NCBI RefSeq assembly: GCF_001542405.1
Contig: NZ_LNCD01000042.1
Span: forward strand, 141,181-205,180
Length of the DNA: 64,000 nt
DNA from: Rhizobium altiplani
GTDB taxonomy: Bacteria; Pseudomonadota; Alphaproteobacteria; Rhizobiales; Rhizobiaceae
Direction of reading: 5' to 3'
A program made the translations under genes and the position numbers. This document shows, in pieces, positions 38,547 to 47,787 of this stretch; position 1 is the stretch's first letter; every line of letters begins with the position of its first letter. Under the pieces are notes generated by a model, which worked only from the letters and a program-made list of their open reading frames with translations, was not told the DNA's origin and ran no database searches.

Positions 38547-39185
38547 ATGGGTAGGGCTCGTGCCTTTGGAATATTCGCCGCGGGAACTCTTCTGGTTGCC
38601 TCAATCCATTCAGCGGGGCTAGCCCAGGACTCTGGCCTCTACGGCAAGCCGATGGATCCGAATTCCTCCTTCATTCGAGTTCTTGACGCAACTGCCTCGT
38701 CAGCAATCATTGCGGGGGCATCGATCGAGCATTTTAGCGACGGCGTCTCACCATATGTCAATGTGAAGCCGGGCGAAGTCGAGATGTCCCTGGGGGCCAA
38801 GACAGCCACGGTGACGGCGGAACCCGGAAAATACTACACCTACGCCGCCCTGGCAGATGGGCAGACGAAGCTTTACACGGATGCGGTCAAGGACGATCCG
38901 TCGAAGGCACAGGTCTATCTCTACAATCTAAGCGATTTGAAAGCGGTGGATCTCGTGGTCCCGGCGGCCAAGGCGACCGCACTGAAGGCCGTGGCGCAGG
39001 GGGACGCTCAAAGCGTATCGCTGAGAGCCCCACTGAGCTTGAGCTTTGCCATCCAGGAAGGCGGGAAGACGGTAGCGGAAACCGGCAAGGTCGACCTCAA
39101 GAGGCGCTCGGGCTTCACGATCGTTCTTTCCGGCAGCGCCGGCAAGTACCGCGTCATCGCATTAGAAAACTACCTGAACCAATAG
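38547..39185 (+). CDS. algF: AlgF-like alginate O-acetylation adaptor
   Basis: Periplasmic beta-rich protein needed for alginate O-acetylation, 212 residues from the ATG at 38547, preceded by GAGGAGG. The signal peptide MGRARAFGIFAAGTLLVASIHSAGLA is followed by QDSGLYGKPMDPNSSFIRVLDA, matching the AlgF opening (AxLYGP...SAFVRV). It follows algX by 4 nt. Family members act as a structural link between AlgJ and AlgX; no enzyme motif is expected. Confidence 0.86.
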   Translation: MGRARAFGIFAAGTLLVASIHSAGLAQDSGLYGKPMDPNSSFIRVLDATASSAIIAGASIEHFSDGVSPYVNVKPGEVEMSLGAKTATVTAEPGKYYTYAALADGQTKLYTDAVKDDPSKAQVYLYNLSDLKAVDLVVPAAKATALKAVAQGDAQSVSLRAPLSLSFAIQEGGKTVAETGKVDLKRRSGFTIVLSGSAGKYRVIALENYLNQ

Positions 39186-39196
39186 GAGATCCAATC

Positions 39197-41944
39197 GTGA
39201 CCGGGCGTTTGCGTTTCTCAGTTCTACGGATCAGCCGTCTCAGCGTGGCAGCGGGCGTGTTTGCCGTTTTTGGGGCCGCATCCGCTGCTGCAAAGCCGGT
39301 CGCCGTTGAGTTTCTGCCTCCGGCGATCGAGTTGAAACCCATTTGCGAACAGCGCTCCCAAGACAGCGACGTCGTCGGTCGCTGGCTTGCCTGGGACAAA
39401 AAGGCGCTTCCGAAGCAACAGGCCTGGCTTGTTCTGAGGGAGGCTCAGCGCCTGCGCGACATTGACCCGCAACAGTATTTTCCGATCATAAAACGAATGA
39501 TCGAACTTCTGCCTACGATCGATCCCGGAATGAAGCCAGACGATGTCGCCGCTGAAGAGATTACACTCTATCTGCGGGCCGGAAAGACTGACGAGCTGCG
39601 TCAGAGCAAGATGGTTGAACAGCTGATCAATCGCGGAGAGGCGAACACACCCAAGAGCCTCTATCTTGCTGCTGAACTCATGCTTGATGGTGTAAGCACG
39701 AAGCAGGATGAGAAGAAGGCCCTTTCCTATCTCGTGTCAGCCGCCTACGGCGGCAACCCCAACGCGCTTCTGGAGCTCGCCAAGAGAAATCTCGAGGGTC
39801 AGCAGATCCAGGGCTGGAGCGTCGATCCGTCGCTGGCCGTAACGATGGCCTTTGGCGCGATGGTTGGCAAGCTCGACAACGGAATATGCGACCGCGTCAC
39901 GCGGATCGCGCGGGAGTACGAAAAGGGAGAAGTGGTCGCCGCGGATCGCCGTATTTCTGAGGCGTGGTTGCGGTTTGCGGCCGATCTTGGAGATGGAAAC
40001 GCAGCCTGGAATGTTGCCCGTTACCACCTCGATAGCTCCGAGATTACCAAGGACAACAATCTACTGATCCACTATCTCCAATTTGCCGCAGACAAGGGCG
40101 TGGTTGCTGCGCAGTCTGAACTCGGGCACCTCTATGAGGTTGGGGCGATTGTTCCAAGGGATCTGGCCAAGTCCGAGTATTACTATCAGCTTGCTGTTGC
40201 AGCCGGCCACCGAAACAGCCTGATCAAACTCGCAAACCTTTACGAAGACTCCGATCATGAAGGGGGGCGCGAAAAATACCGCCACGCATTGAATGAACTC
40301 GCGGCACTCCCAGACCCACCGGGCTGGGCTTTTGCAAAGCTTGGCAATCTCGCTATCGATGACAGCGGCTACTGGCGGGCAGAGAAAACGGCGACCGAGT
40401 TGTTCGAAAAGGGCGCCCAGCTCCGGGATGCCACATCAATCCGCAGTTTGGCTCTGATCCGTCTTCAACACAGTGCGACCGACGGTCAGTTCGACGATGG
40501 CATAAATCTGCTCCTCGAATTGCTTGATAGCTATGGCCGGACGGACACAATGGCCGACCTTCGAGATGCCTACCTTTGCCATGCCCCTGAAGGACCGCAG
40601 ATTGAAAAGGCAAAATACTGGTCGGTGAATGCAAAAGAGGCGCTCAATGCCGGGTGGTCTGTCAAGACCATTGAAGATCTTGTCGAGCGTCCCAGCACTG
40701 CCGAAACGGCGAGCCTGCAGTCCGGCGCCTTGAACGGGCAATCGAATTTCATCGCGGGGTATCTCTGGTATCTCAAGATGTCGAAGGCTACCCCGGAGGC
40801 GATCGGCGAATGGGAAAAACGCGTTGCGCAAAATCCCGACGCGAAGACCGCCTACGCAGTTCTAATGCTGGAGGCGGACGACGGCGCAGACAACAAGAAG
40901 GCTGCCTTGAAAATGCTGCTGGAAGCGGCGCAAGCCGGCGGCCGGGGTGCAAAGACGGCCGCCGCCGATCTTATCCTGACCTCTCTTGGTCAAGACGCGA
41001 AACTGGTTAAGACGGCGGGAGATTTCCTTCATGCCGAAGCGGCAGGCGGATCGGGAGCCGCCATGCAGCTACTTGCAACAAAGTCGGGCCCGTCGACATC
41101 GGCTGCCGACGTCTACCGGGAGTATAGCGACGCTATCGAAGCTCGCGGTGATACGGAGGCAATGATCTTTGCGGCCGGACAGGTTTCCGACGTCGAACAA
41201 AAGCGGAGCTATCTTGCCCGGGCGGCGGGTAGAATCGATTGCTCCTTCGATTCGGCACTTTCCATGGCCAGCGCCTATTTCTCCTTCAATCAGGCGGCGG
41301 ACGCCGTCAAATGGATGACGGTTGCAGAGGCGTTTTCTGCAGGAAAGCCGTGGAGATCAAGACTGCTCGGCGAGACGTTCCAGCGGATCCCACAGCCCGA
41401 TATGCAGACCAATGCCATGCGGCTGTTTGAGGTCGCGGCCTTGGGCGGCGACGCAAAGGCCCAGCAGTATCTGCTGAAGGCCTACCTGGACGCCGCGGGC
41501 GCCAATTACTCCCAGGAAAAGGCGGTCGACCTGATGGTGGCGACGATCAGCAAGGCTTCGCCTGCGCAGATTCTTGACAGCTTGTCGCGGCTTGAGCGAT
41601 CACACAAGGCCATACAGCAGCAGGTGTTGGCGCGCGTGAACCTGGCGACACTGTTTCACGATGCAGCCGCAGCCGGCGATCCGGTCGGCATGAGGGAATT
41701 TGGCAAGCTCCAGCTTGCCAGGATGGACGGTCCCGAAGACGCGGTGGTCGCCCAGGATATGTTCCAAAAGGCAGCTGGCAAGGGCGATGTCGAAGCGATG
41801 GTGCTGCTTTCCAGAAATTACGCGTTCGGTATTGGCACCACCCCATCCCTCTCGCTGGCCAGGACGTGGCTCGAAAAGGCAGCAAGCCTGGGCAACAAGG
41901 AGGCCAAGGAAATGCTCGTTGTGATGACAATGAAGGCCAATTGA
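39197..41944 (+). CDS. algK: Large periplasmic Sel1-repeat protein in the AlgK position
   Basis: A 915-residue protein starting at GTG 39197 (AGGAGA 7 nt upstream). A signal peptide ends near SAAA/KP; there is no lipobox cysteine, unlike Pseudomonas AlgK (~475 residues, an outer-membrane lipoprotein). Sel1-type repeats occur in at least two blocks (about 150-410: GNPNALLELAKRNLEG, GVVAAQSELGHLYEVGAIVPRD; and about 780-915: GDPVGMREFGKLQ, GDVEAMVLLSRNYAFGIGTTPS). It may act as the scaffold linking synthase and export. The symbol is given by position and repeat type only; sequence-level orthology is uncertain. Confidence 0.65.
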   Translation: MTGRLRFSVLRISRLSVAAGVFAVFGAASAAAKPVAVEFLPPAIELKPICEQRSQDSDVVGRWLAWDKKALPKQQAWLVLREAQRLRDIDPQQYFPIIKRMIELLPTIDPGMKPDDVAAEEITLYLRAGKTDELRQSKMVEQLINRGEANTPKSLYLAAELMLDGVSTKQDEKKALSYLVSAAYGGNPNALLELAKRNLEGQQIQGWSVDPSLAVTMAFGAMVGKLDNGICDRVTRIAREYEKGEVVAADRRISEAWLRFAADLGDGNAAWNVARYHLDSSEITKDNNLLIHYLQFAADKGVVAAQSELGHLYEVGAIVPRDLAKSEYYYQLAVAAGHRNSLIKLANLYEDSDHEGGREKYRHALNELAALPDPPGWAFAKLGNLAIDDSGYWRAEKTATELFEKGAQLRDATSIRSLALIRLQHSATDGQFDDGINLLLELLDSYGRTDTMADLRDAYLCHAPEGPQIEKAKYWSVNAKEALNAGWSVKTIEDLVERPSTAETASLQSGALNGQSNFIAGYLWYLKMSKATPEAIGEWEKRVAQNPDAKTAYAVLMLEADDGADNKKAALKMLLEAAQAGGRGAKTAAADLILTSLGQDAKLVKTAGDFLHAEAAGGSGAAMQLLATKSGPSTSAADVYREYSDAIEARGDTEAMIFAAGQVSDVEQKRSYLARAAGRIDCSFDSALSMASAYFSFNQAADAVKWMTVAEAFSAGKPWRSRLLGETFQRIPQPDMQTNAMRLFEVAALGGDAKAQQYLLKAYLDAAGANYSQEKAVDLMVATISKASPAQILDSLSRLERSHKAIQQQVLARVNLATLFHDAAAAGDPVGMREFGKLQLARMDGPEDAVVAQDMFQKAAGKGDVEAMVLLSRNYAFGIGTTPSLSLARTWLEKAASLGNKEAKEMLVVMTMKAN

Positions 41945-41945
41945 C

Positions 41946-43028
41946 ATGCAGACCATTCGGTTCTGGACACCATGCGAAGGTCACGTCGATCGGCGCCGAA
42001 AGTGGCAGTTTCCATCTATCATCATGACAATGGGCCTGCTTGCTGCACCGTCCTACGCGTTGGCGGCCGTAAAGTGCCCCAGCGTCGGAAAGCCTGTGGT
42101 CAGCCTGGAGTTGGGCAGCCGATATGAAAGCAATGACAAGTCTCGTTCCGACATCGACGAGAATGCAGATGCGGCCGTCGACAAGGCGTTGAAGCCGATC
42201 GACGTCTATGTCAGGAGCCTGGCAAATCTTTCCGACCAGTCGCCGAAGGCTTCGACGCGGGACGAAACGAACCGCTGTTTGTATCGTGCGCTGTCGAGTT
42301 GGGCGGATGCCGGCGCACTTTCCGACCTCGGCACGCTCAATGCCAAGCTTGCGATCTCGCCGCGAGTGGCAGGAATGGCAATATCCTACCACGACGCGAA
42401 GGCCGTCACGCCGCCCGACGACGAACAGAAGAAGGCGATCGAAACCTGGCTTCAGTCTCTCGGCGTGAAGCTCATGACATTCTTCGACGAAGACGCGCCG
42501 AAAATGGCTTCGCGAAACAATTTACGGGCCTGGGCAGGGCTCGCCGTCGGCCAGATCGGCGTTGCGACAGACAATGACCAGCTTTCCAGTTGGGGCGCAA
42601 AGACGAATGAGATGGTCATATGCTCGGCAGACGATGACGGCGGACTGCCCTTGGAGATGAAGCGGGGCGACAAGGCGCTCCATTACCAGCTTCATGCGGT
42701 GGGTCCTCTTGTCGTCAATGCGGCACTCCTCAATGCGAAGTTCAACGACAGTTTCAGCGTGTGCCAGGGCAAGCTCGACCGGATCGTTGATTTCACGCTG
42801 TCCGCACTCCAGAAGCCAGAGCTGGCTGCGGCCAAGGCAGGCACTGAACAGACATTTTCGACTGGCAAGGAAAAACTCGAACCCTTCCAGATCGCATGGC
42901 TGGAACCCTATCTGAAGTTTCGGCAAAGTGAGAAAGCGACACGGCTCGCCGAGCGCTACCGGCCGCTATCCAATTCGAACCTCGGCGGAAACTTGACCAG
43001 TCAGTATTCCGCGAAGTCGAAAAAATGA
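41946..43028 (+). CDS. algL: AlgL-like alginate lyase family protein, catalytic histidine missing
   Basis: PL5-family (alpha/alpha-toroid) homologue of the periplasmic mannuronate lyase that clears stray polymer. It has 360 residues; a signal-type helix (SIIMTMGLLAAPSYALA) precedes CPSVGKPVVSLELGSRY, an AlgL-like opening. The PL5 active-site motif NNHxYW reads N191-N-L-R-A-W196, so the catalytic histidine is Leu193. Arg240 and Tyr247, seven residues apart as in the family, are kept (KRGDKALHYQ), and RPLSNSNLGGNLT ends the domain. It probably binds but does not cleave polymer. It begins 1 nt after the preceding stop. Confidence 0.85.
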   Translation: MQTIRFWTPCEGHVDRRRKWQFPSIIMTMGLLAAPSYALAAVKCPSVGKPVVSLELGSRYESNDKSRSDIDENADAAVDKALKPIDVYVRSLANLSDQSPKASTRDETNRCLYRALSSWADAGALSDLGTLNAKLAISPRVAGMAISYHDAKAVTPPDDEQKKAIETWLQSLGVKLMTFFDEDAPKMASRNNLRAWAGLAVGQIGVATDNDQLSSWGAKTNEMVICSADDDGGLPLEMKRGDKALHYQLHAVGPLVVNAALLNAKFNDSFSVCQGKLDRIVDFTLSALQKPELAAAKAGTEQTFSTGKEKLEPFQIAWLEPYLKFRQSEKATRLAERYRPLSNSNLGGNLTSQYSAKSKK

Positions 43029-43123
43029 GTGCAGGATAGCTGGAACGCCCTGCTTTACCACGACTGACGGCCAAAGGCGGGCTTGCACCCTATCCTCAAC
43101 AACCAATCAATAGGGAGGTCGCG

Positions 43124-43369
43124 TTGAAAAAGCACCTGGTATTTGGGATCGCGTTCAGTGCCGTGGCCGCACTCACCTTTAATCCGGTTCTTGCTGCTCC
43201 GCCCACTGCCCCGCAACAACAAAGCGGATATGTTGCGCCTGACAGTCAATCCAGGCTCAGTCCGAAGACCTGCGCAAAGCTGATAGCAAAAGCGAAAAAC
43301 TCAGGCAAAAGCAACGAAATCATATTGAGAAGAAAGATGCGGCTTGAGGCACGAGGCTGCGTTTTCTGA
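43124..43369 (+). CDS. Small secreted protein of unknown function
   Basis: An 81-residue ORF with TTG start at 43124, supported by GGGAGG 6 nt upstream. The N-terminus MKKHLVFGIAFSAVAALTFNPVLAAPP is a textbook Sec signal peptide. The mature ~57 residues are basic, with two cysteines (SPKTCAKLIAKAKNSGKSNE and the terminal RGCVF) that could form a disulfide. It lies 95 nt after algL on the same strand and could be a late member of that operon. No family recognised. Confidence 0.65.
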   Translation: MKKHLVFGIAFSAVAALTFNPVLAAPPTAPQQQSGYVAPDSQSRLSPKTCAKLIAKAKNSGKSNEIILRRKMRLEARGCVF

Positions 43370-43506
43370 CGCCGGCCAGCGTCCATGTTTTCCGCCATCT
43401 GCGGTGTGAATATCCAGCGGCCGGCCCCTGTCAGCAAGGCGTTCTGGGGCGCCCGCCGACGCGCAAGCATCCCCTCATGTGGACCTGACGGTGGCAACGG
43501 CGTAAC

Positions 43507-44385
43507 ATGCCGCCAAATGCTGAGGGGCTCTCCGAAGGACGCACGCACGTGGCTATCTTCATGGACCGGCATGATCTTGCGGGGACATCCGCCGAAGACA
43601 TAGCCGAGGCGCATCGCAGGGATCTGGCTGTCGAGGATCGGTATGGGGTGAAGTTCCTCACCTATTGGTATGACCAGCGACGCGGAACGGCGTTCTGCCT
43701 TATCGATGCGCCGGACGCCGAGACCGCGCAATGCGTGCATCGCGAGGCACATGGATTTGTCGCCGGTGAAGTGGTCGAGGTGGCGTTGTCGGCGGTCGAG
43801 GCATTCCTTGGGCGCATTCACGAGCCCGAGCAGAAGGCCGGCCGGCCCGATGCCGAAAGGGATGCCGGGCACAGGGCGATCCTGTTTACCGATATCGTGG
43901 GCTCGACGGAGATGACATCACGCCTTGGCGACCGCATGGCTGCGGAACTGGTGCGAGCGCATGATGCGATCGTGCGCCGTTGCCTGGCACAATGCGAGGG
44001 TCGGGAAGTGAAGCATACCGGCGACGGGATCATGGCCTCGTTTGTTTCGACGCACGCCGCCGTTGGCTGTGCCATGAGCATCCAGCGCGAATTCACCAGC
44101 TATAACAGCGGAACGCCGGAACCCATTCACGTTCGTATCGGCCTTGATTGCGGCGAGCCGATCGAAGACAGCCACGATCTCTTCGGCTCGACGGTGCAGC
44201 TCGCCGCTCGGCTCTGCGCGGCAGCCGGAGTCGATCAGATACTCGTATCGGAGAATATCTTCAGGGAGCACGGAGCCTCCGATCTCTTCGCCAACGCGGC
44301 GCGCCGACGTCTCAAGGGCTTTTCGAAGCCGGTGCTGGCATTCGAATGCGCCTGGAGCGACGCCGAGGGAGTTCTGTCGCAGTAG
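43507..44385 (+). CDS. DUF4242 (SCO4226-like) fused to a class III nucleotide cyclase domain
   Basis: A 292-residue soluble protein. Residues ~10-110 match the DUF4242 fold (THVAIFMDRHDLAGTSAEDIAEAH, TYWYDQRRGTAFCLIDAPD), a family whose Streptomyces member SCO4226 binds nickel. Residues ~125-290 are a class III adenylate/guanylate cyclase homology domain (ILFTDIVGSTEMTSRLGD with the first metal Asp, VKHTGDGIMASF with the second, LFGSTVQLAARLCAAAG). It may make cAMP in response to a bound metal or ligand. Being next to a polysaccharide operon may be coincidental. Activity not proven. Confidence 0.85.
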   Translation: MPPNAEGLSEGRTHVAIFMDRHDLAGTSAEDIAEAHRRDLAVEDRYGVKFLTYWYDQRRGTAFCLIDAPDAETAQCVHREAHGFVAGEVVEVALSAVEAFLGRIHEPEQKAGRPDAERDAGHRAILFTDIVGSTEMTSRLGDRMAAELVRAHDAIVRRCLAQCEGREVKHTGDGIMASFVSTHAAVGCAMSIQREFTSYNSGTPEPIHVRIGLDCGEPIEDSHDLFGSTVQLAARLCAAAGVDQILVSENIFREHGASDLFANAARRRLKGFSKPVLAFECAWSDAEGVLSQ

Positions 44386-44463
44386 GCAAATCGCAATATC
44401 GATGTCGGCGCCGCAGGCAGGTTCGCGCCGAATGAACGCAACAGAGCCTGCGAAAACGGCGCC

Positions 44464-45507
44464 CTACCCCATCACGATCTGCAGCTTCACGTCACTCGGA
44501 CGCGCTTCGACGGCGCGATCGAAGGCGGCAATGGAATCCTCGAAGCTGAATGTCTCCGAGATCAGCGGCTTGAGATCGACACGACCGGAGCCGAGCAGCG
44601 CAATCGAACGCTCGTATTGGTGTGCGTAGCGGAACACGGTCTCGATGCGGATTTCCTTTGTCGAGGCCGTCGAGACATCGAAGCCGATCGGATTGACCGG
44701 CAGACCGACGGCGACGATGACGCCGCCCGGACGGGGCAGTTCCATGATGGTTTCCCAGGCCTTTGGCGAGCCGGAGCATTCGAAGATCACATCAGCGCCC
44801 CAGCCATCCGTCAGGCGTGCCACTTCTTCGACGAGGTTCCTCTCGCGGATATTGACCGGGATGACACCCTGATATTGGGCGGCAATGTCGAGCTTTGGTT
44901 GGGCCAGATCAGCAACGACAGCGCGAGCACACCCACCGGCAAGAGCGGCAATCGCCACCATCGTGCCAATCGGACCGGCACCAAGCACGACGGCCGTATC
45001 GCCTGGGCTGATCTTCGCCTTTGCTGCGGCCTGCATGCCGACCGCGAAGGGCTCGACCATGGCGCCTTCTGCGAAGCTGACGCCATCAGGAAGCTTGTAG
45101 GTATAATTGGCCGGATGCACGACTTCTGATGTCAGCACCCCGTGGACCGGCGGAGTGGCCCAGAAGGTAACGGCCGGGTCGACATTGTACATTCCAAGGC
45201 GACTCGCCTTGGAGTTGGGGTCGGGGATACCGGGCTCCATGCAGACGCGGTCGCCGACTTTCAGATGCGTGACGCCGGCGCCGACCTCGACGACGGTGCC
45301 GGCCGCTTCGTGTCCGAGCACCATTGGCTCGTTGACGATGAAGGGACCGATCTTGCCATGGGTGTAGTAATGCACATCGGAACCGCAAACCCCAACGGTG
45401 TGGATCCTGATCTTCACCTGTTCCGGGCCTGTCTCCATTGGCAAATCAATGTCGCGAAGCGCGAGTTCATGCTGGCGCTCGAGCACCAGCGCGCGGACTT
45501 TGGCCAT
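44464..45507 (-). CDS. Zinc-dependent polyol (xylitol/sorbitol-type) dehydrogenase
   Basis: Medium-chain dehydrogenase/reductase, 347 residues from the ATG at 45507 (AAGGAA upstream); a longer reading from 45594 lacks support. The catalytic zinc ligand is in [13 protein letters not shown], followed by [15 protein letters not shown], a zinc-coordinating Glu in [11 protein letters not shown], and the NAD fold [17 protein letters not shown]. The pattern fits the D-xylulose reductase/sorbitol dehydrogenase subgroup, which converts polyols to ketoses. The structural-zinc cysteine cluster is absent. It is monocistronic as seen; substrate not certain. Confidence 0.87.
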   Translation of the reverse strand: MAKVRALVLERQHELALRDIDLPMETGPEQVKIRIHTVGVCGSDVHYYTHGKIGPFIVNEPMVLGHEAAGTVVEVGAGVTHLKVGDRVCMEPGIPDPNSKASRLGMYNVDPAVTFWATPPVHGVLTSEVVHPANYTYKLPDGVSFAEGAMVEPFAVGMQAAAKAKISPGDTAVVLGAGPIGTMVAIAALAGGCARAVVADLAQPKLDIAAQYQGVIPVNIRERNLVEEVARLTDGWGADVIFECSGSPKAWETIMELPRPGGVIVAVGLPVNPIGFDVSTASTKEIRIETVFRYAHQYERSIALLGSGRVDLKPLISETFSFEDSIAAFDRAVEARPSDVKLQIVMG

Positions 45508-45936
45508 TTGTGTGTTTCCTTCCCGGTTGGCGCCCGCCGTGTCTGGGCGCGGCAGCTTTGGACGGACTATATGATCCGGAGCCTTCGCATTCAATCCGAT
45601 CTAGAAGGCTTTTGCCCAATAAAAGTTCAAATGCTCATTTGCTTGAGGTCGGATCAGCTGGACCTGACGCGATTTATCGCTGACGATGGTCCACCGGGAA
45701 CCGCCGATAAATTCATTTCTAGAAACTGGGTGCTTGCCTGAACTTTCCTCGATCAGTGGTTGGAAGCTTGGGTGATCTTTATGCCGTGCTTATATTTGTA
45801 GTCGTTTATCACGCTCGAACCTTTATCCCGTCTGAGCCTATGAACGCGGAGCCAGGCGACCCACGAAACCGGCTGGCGACAGCGACAGTCCTGGCCGATC
45901 CCCGGATCCGCCCGCACGAACGACAAGAGAGACTTC
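45508..45936. other. Divergent intergenic region, no gene seen
   Basis: These 429 nt between the polyol dehydrogenase and the EIIA gene should hold two divergent promoters. Short frames exist but have no domain or convincing ribosome site. The segment 45590-45740 is relatively AT-rich and may contain operator sites for the dehydrogenase gene. Nothing specific can be named. Confidence 0.4.
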
Positions 45937-46392
45937 ATGGACCTTTCGATGATCATCCGTCCCGAGCACACCTTCATCGGCGTGTCGGTGGCGACGAAAT
46001 GGAAGGCGTTGGCGAATATTGCTGAGAAAGCCGCCATCGCCTTCCATGTCGAGGAGAGGAAGATACTCCAGGCTCTGGAGAGCCGTGAGAGCCTTGGATC
46101 GACGGGGATCGGCAATGGTGTCGCCGTTCCCCACGCTGTCGTGGAAGGGCTGACACATCCGCGTGGCTTGCTCGTGCGCTTTGCGCGGCCACTCGATTTC
46201 GAGGCCGTCGACGACGTGCCGACAGACATTGCCTTCGCGCTTCTGTTTGGCGAGGCCAACCGCGGCGAGTATCTGAACGTGCTGGCGGCAATCGCGCGTC
46301 AACTGCAGGCGCCGGGGGTTCTTGCAGCCATGCGCAAGGCCAGGACCGTCGAAGAACTCTATTCTGATTTCCTGGCGGATTCGCGTCTTTGA
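45937..46392 (+). CDS. PTS EIIA domain protein (PtsN/fructose type)
   Basis: Single-domain EIIA of the phosphotransferase system, 151 residues. The phosphorylated histidine lies in GIGNGVAVPHAVVEGL (about residue 67), matching the EIIA-Ntr/fructose family pattern STGIGxGxAxPH. Rhizobia lack complete sugar PTS permeases and use PTS-Ntr for regulation, so a regulatory role (nitrogen, potassium or carbon signalling) is likely. No EI or HPr gene is nearby. It may be a second, non-canonical ptsN paralogue because it is not beside rpoN or an hpf gene here. Confidence 0.87.
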   Translation: MDLSMIIRPEHTFIGVSVATKWKALANIAEKAAIAFHVEERKILQALESRESLGSTGIGNGVAVPHAVVEGLTHPRGLLVRFARPLDFEAVDDVPTDIAFALLFGEANRGEYLNVLAAIARQLQAPGVLAAMRKARTVEELYSDFLADSRL

Positions 46393-46753
46393 CGAACCGA
46401 TAGATCTCTCCGATTTGGCTCGGTGTGCCAGCGCCGCAGGCCCCAAGCTGCTGCCCCGACCCGGCAGACAGGATCGCACCGAATGCCTCTCGACCAAAGT
46501 TGGCCTCGTTCGGTGGACCCGCCAGCCGGTGCATCCGATCCGATTCCGGCAATATCGATGAGGATAAGCGACCGCAGACGGGCCGTGTTCAGGGGTGCAC
46601 CTGAAGGTTCGGCGTGCCCGAGGGAGCAAGTGAATTTCCAAAGTGGCTTCCAAATGGGATGCCATTCCAGAGTTGAGGGAGGAACAGAAACATTCTTCGT
46701 TTCATTATACGACTGACTTGGTAGAGTTTCGGCCATCAACGAAGGAGGTTTCC
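46393..46753 (+). other. Upstream region of the sulfate importer operon
   Basis: These 361 nt contain no gene I can support. A strong ribosome site GAAGGAGG lies 7-14 nt before the binding-protein ATG. The AT-rich patch around 46690-46725 probably contains the promoter. I looked for a SAM-type riboswitch and did not find one. Confidence 0.4.
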
Positions 46754-47779
46754 ATGCAGTCCATAAGGATCACACGGCTTCTCGCGGCTGTGGCGCTGGC
46801 AGGCAGCGTCGCAATCGGGGCTGTCGCTCCCGCACTCGCCGATCAGACGCTTCTCAACGTATCCTACGATCCGACGAGAGAACTGTATAAGGATTTCAAC
46901 GCCGCCTTCGCTGCGAAGTGGCAGAAGGACACCGGTGAAGCGGTCACCGTCAAGGCTTCTCATGGTGGGTCCGGCGCACAGGCGCGTTCTGTCATCGACG
47001 GGCTTGATGCCGATGTCGTAACCCTCGCCCTCGAGGGCGATATCGACGCGATTGCCAAGAAGACTGGAAAGATCCCTGCCGACTGGAAGACGAAGTTCCC
47101 CAACAACTCGACGCCGTACACCTCCACGATCGTCTTCCTTGTGCGCAAGGGCAATCCGAAGGGCATCAAGGACTGGGCTGATCTGGTGAAGGATGATGTC
47201 CAGGTCATCACGCCCAACCCGAAGACGTCGGGTGGCGCGCGCTGGAACTTCCTGGCCGCCTGGGCATGGGCCAAGCAGGCCAATGGCGGCGATGACGCCA
47301 AGGCACAGGAATATGTAACAAAGCTCCTGCAGCATGTCCCGGTACTCGACACCGGTGCGCGCGGCGCAACAACAACCTTCGTGCAGCGCGGCCTCGGCGA
47401 CGTCCTCCTTGCCTGGGAGAACGAGGCCTATCTCTCCCTGGAAGAACTTGGTCCCGATCAGTTCGAGATCGTCACCCCGGCATTCTCGATCCGCGCGGAC
47501 CCGCCGGTCGCCGTCGTTGACGGCAACGTCGACAAGAAGGGCACCCGCAAGCTCGCTGAAGCCTATCTGAATTATCTCTATTCGGACGAAGGCCAGAAGA
47601 TTGCTGCCAAGCACTTCTACCGGCCGATCAAGCCCGAAGCTGCCGACAAGGCAGACATTGCGCGCTTCCCGAACCTGAAGCTGGCGACAATCGATGATTT
47701 CGGCGGCTGGAAGGACGCGCAGCCGAAATTCTTCGGCGATGGCGGCGTATTTGACCAAATCTACAAGCCGGCACAATAA
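46754..47779 (+). CDS. Sulfate/thiosulfate-binding periplasmic protein
   Basis: Type II periplasmic binding protein (Sbp/CysP family), 341 residues from the ATG at 46754. The signal peptide [20 protein letters not shown]... ends at ALA/DQTLL. Family signatures are [17 protein letters not shown] at the mature N-terminus and [19 protein letters not shown], which contains sulfate-binding backbone contacts. It captures sulfate or thiosulfate for the CysTWA complex encoded directly downstream (8 nt). The sequence does not clearly decide between Sbp and CysP. Confidence 0.92.
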   Translation: MQSIRITRLLAAVALAGSVAIGAVAPALADQTLLNVSYDPTRELYKDFNAAFAAKWQKDTGEAVTVKASHGGSGAQARSVIDGLDADVVTLALEGDIDAIAKKTGKIPADWKTKFPNNSTPYTSTIVFLVRKGNPKGIKDWADLVKDDVQVITPNPKTSGGARWNFLAAWAWAKQANGGDDAKAQEYVTKLLQHVPVLDTGARGATTTFVQRGLGDVLLAWENEAYLSLEELGPDQFEIVTPAFSIRADPPVAVVDGNVDKKGTRKLAEAYLNYLYSDEGQKIAAKHFYRPIKPEAADKADIARFPNLKLATIDDFGGWKDAQPKFFGDGGVFDQIYKPAQ

Positions 47780-47787
47780 TACGTCGC

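Noticed and set aside
46393..46753. Riboswitch upstream of the sulfate importer
   Set aside because: I looked for SAM-type elements and found no conserved core; a plain promoter plus a strong ribosome site explains the region.
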